NCBI GenBank assembly: GCA_030159075.1
Contig: BROG01000540.1
Coordinates: 395,501 to 459,500, forward strand
Length of the DNA: 64,000 bases
Source: Atrina japonica
Taxonomy: Eukaryota; Mollusca; Bivalvia; Pterioida; Pinnidae
Reading direction: 5' to 3'
Part shown: one piece after another, positions 62,145 through 64,000 of the stretch
Layout of the letters: each line of letters begins with the position of its first letter
Position numbering within the stretch: the stretch's first letter is position 1
Notes under the pieces: model-generated
What the model saw: only the letters and a program-made list of their open reading frames with translations
Databases searched by the model: none
Told to the model about the DNA's origin: nothing
Translations under genes and position numbers: made by a program

Positions 62145-62417
62145 TAGACCTTTTTCGATTTGTTGCGATCCGTCATGTTTCGTCAAAATAGTATACAGTT
62201 TCAAAGCAAAAGACTTAAATATCATGCCCTGATAGGTGTCAGATTTGAAAATCAACCCACAGGAATCATTGTGATGACACTTGTCTTTACATCTTTTGCA
62301 TTTATCGGAGATGAACCCAAACACGATATCACTGAGTACCGAGTTTCGGCTGAAGTCACGTGATCTGAGTACAAACTATTTGGACTGAACGGAATGGAGC
62401 AATTCGAAAATGGTCTA
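62145..62417. mobile_element. 273-bp inverted-repeat element with TAGACC ends
   Basis: TAGACCTTTTTCGATTTGTT at the left and AGCAATTCGAAAATGGTCTA at the right are inverted repeats matching at 17 of 20 positions. If TA is the target site, the element proper is GACC...GGTC, as in Tc1/mariner-type MITEs. Short frames within it on both strands are not genes. Confidence 0.75.
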
Positions 62418-62419
62418 TT

Positions 62420-63590
62420 TCACATATCCTATTGAGATATGTAAATACAATTAATGTTTTGTAAAGTACCATACTTCGGCTGTGACACGTATCTTCATAC
62501 TATTTTTAATTTATGTTGCTAATTTGATATTTTGAATTTACATTCTTTTTTTAGTAGAGAATATGAATAATTTTACCAGCGCTGTTTTCACTAAAACACT
62601 ATTTCAAACAGTAGATAGAATAAATAATCAAATACCAGCATTTGATTTTGTAGCCACGTTTATACTGTACTTTTATGCAAGAAATGTTTTAACATAAAAT
62701 CCAAATATCCTTTGTTAATCTTATTTTCATAGATCTGTCTTACACGTAGGCCCTATTCACTCTTCTCTTACTTCTATCTGGACTTCTTTTTTCAAAATAT
62801 GTTAAAACCAAGTTCATGTGACCATCTATCACTCCAGGAGTAAATTTGCATAACATGTACACATATGTAAATTTACTCACGTATGCAAAAGCAAACTTCT
62901 ATACATTCACACGAAGAAATAGCACGTGTGTGCTATCTGCACATGTTTTTACTAATCACAATCATTGAAAATTGATATACGTAATGGAAGACAAATTCAT
63001 TGGATTATTGAGAAAAAAAAGGTTTGATATTCAGAGACCAAACTGGACACACATTTTTAAGAAAAGTTTCAATGATTTACAACGGATCGAAAATTTCCTG
63101 ATGAGAATTTTTGTCCAACAAGCGAAGTTCGTCGCTGACAAAAGGTGAGAACGGGGTTGTCAACAGTCCGCTAGAAGTGATAACAATATCGCGATAGCAA
63201 TAACACTAGGGTAAAGCAAGTATTATGTGCACATCTTTCCACATGAACGGAATTGATACGTATAGATTGTCATATGACTTACTCTTTCTGTATAAAACAC
63301 TAAAAAGCAACTGATAGAGTAAGTTAATATCAAATCATAAAAAAGCTCGACAAACTAATGAGATCACTATCTCTATATATGCAGACTCAGCTGCTTTCAG
63401 TAGTAAATAGCAAGTTACTGTCATATCGTAAATGTCGCATTTACACCCACCCTACAAATTCAACATGACACTAGTCTTATATGATCAGTCTTACTGTAAC
63501 AGTTAATACATATGGTTCGATCCAGATTCATGAATAGTGCTTTTGTACGGAAGCCTATTGGGGTCACTCTGAAAAGAAAAAAAAATTATG
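62420..63590. other. No recognisable feature
   Basis: AT-rich intergenic sequence upstream of the fucosyltransferase, with no coding signal or repeat family that I can name. Confidence 0.5.
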
Positions 63591-63593
63591 TCG

Positions 63594-63845
63594 TTTTAAC
63601 GCGTTAACTTTCTTGTTAAAACGAGGTAGTTATTTCGTTAAAACGAGATACTATCCCGTTAAAACGCGATAGTATCTCGTTAAAATGCGTTATTTCTCTC
63701 GTTAAAACGCGTCATTTATCTCGTTAACACGCCATAGTTATCTCGTTAAAACGCGTTGTTAAAACGCGATAGTATCTCGTTAAAACGCGTTATGTATATC
63801 GTTAAAACGCAATAATTATCTCGTTAAAACGCTTTATTTATTTAA
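63594..63845. repeat. Minisatellite of TCTCGTTAAAACGCG-type units
   Basis: About ten copies of a 19-22 bp unit, CTCGTTAAAACGCGATAGTA or CTCGTTAAAACGCGTTATTT with T or AT, with substitutions. The core GTTAAAACG is near-palindromic with the first segment, CGTTTTAACGCGTTAAC. The units are rich in CpG compared with their flanks. Confidence 0.88.
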
Positions 63846-64000
63846 AGTAAGGTCAGTTAGTATAATTCATAAAAAACGCTGAATGTCACATTCGTTTTCA
63901 AAACTGCATTTTCCTTGGTAGAGGCCTACGCTCTTGCAATGATTTGTAGTTTTTTAAATGTTGTTATTGTCAATGCAATTAATGCAAGATTTGCTGCTGA

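Noticed and set aside
62136..62363. Overlapping + and - strand frames
   Set aside because: Both lie inside the 273-bp inverted-repeat element.

Overview
The window is eukaryotic DNA: AT-rich, intron-rich and crowded with microsatellites, tRNA-derived SINEs, small inverted-repeat transposons and decayed retroelements. The two multi-exon genes and the repeat types fit an invertebrate, most likely a mollusc (probably a bivalve). That assignment is inference from family resemblance; no database was searched.

Two protein-coding genes can be assembled from phase-compatible GT-AG exons. The first, on the + strand, has 23 exons between 16598 and 43948 and encodes about 1651 residues: an N-terminal DUF4062-like region, a NACHT NTPase with P-loop and Walker B, a helical linker, then 14-15 WD40 repeats (NWD1-like). 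It ends in a basic tail with a CaaX-like C-terminus. The second, on the - strand, has 6 exons from 61141 down to 49714 and encodes a 475-residue type II membrane protein of the GT10 fucosyltransferase family, closest by eye to FUT10/FUT11. The genes converge, about 5.8 kb apart, and nothing suggests that they work together.

Region by region: 1-10.3 kb is a graveyard of reverse-transcriptase fragments, arranged as two diverged copies of a segmental duplication (about 1.0-4.45 kb and 5.65-8.72 kb), followed by a fold-back element. 10.9-13.4 kb holds a low-complexity block, two abutting SINEs with clear target-site duplications, and a Penelope-like GIY-YIG endonuclease pseudogene. 13.4-16.6 kb is mostly featureless. 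16.6-43.9 kb is the NWD1-like gene, whose introns hold a reverse-transcriptase copy, several inverted-repeat elements, SINEs and a 93-bp duplication of one exon end. 43.9-49.7 kb is intergenic or UTR with a 33-bp minisatellite. 49.7-61.2 kb is the fucosyltransferase gene, with SINEs and a 1-kb inverted-repeat element in its introns. 61.2-64 kb holds two more small elements and a terminal minisatellite.

No CRISPR array, operon, rRNA gene or convincing stand-alone tRNA gene was seen. The tRNA-like sequences are all SINE heads. Exon boundaries come from splice consensus, phase continuity and family resemblance and have not been checked against transcripts.
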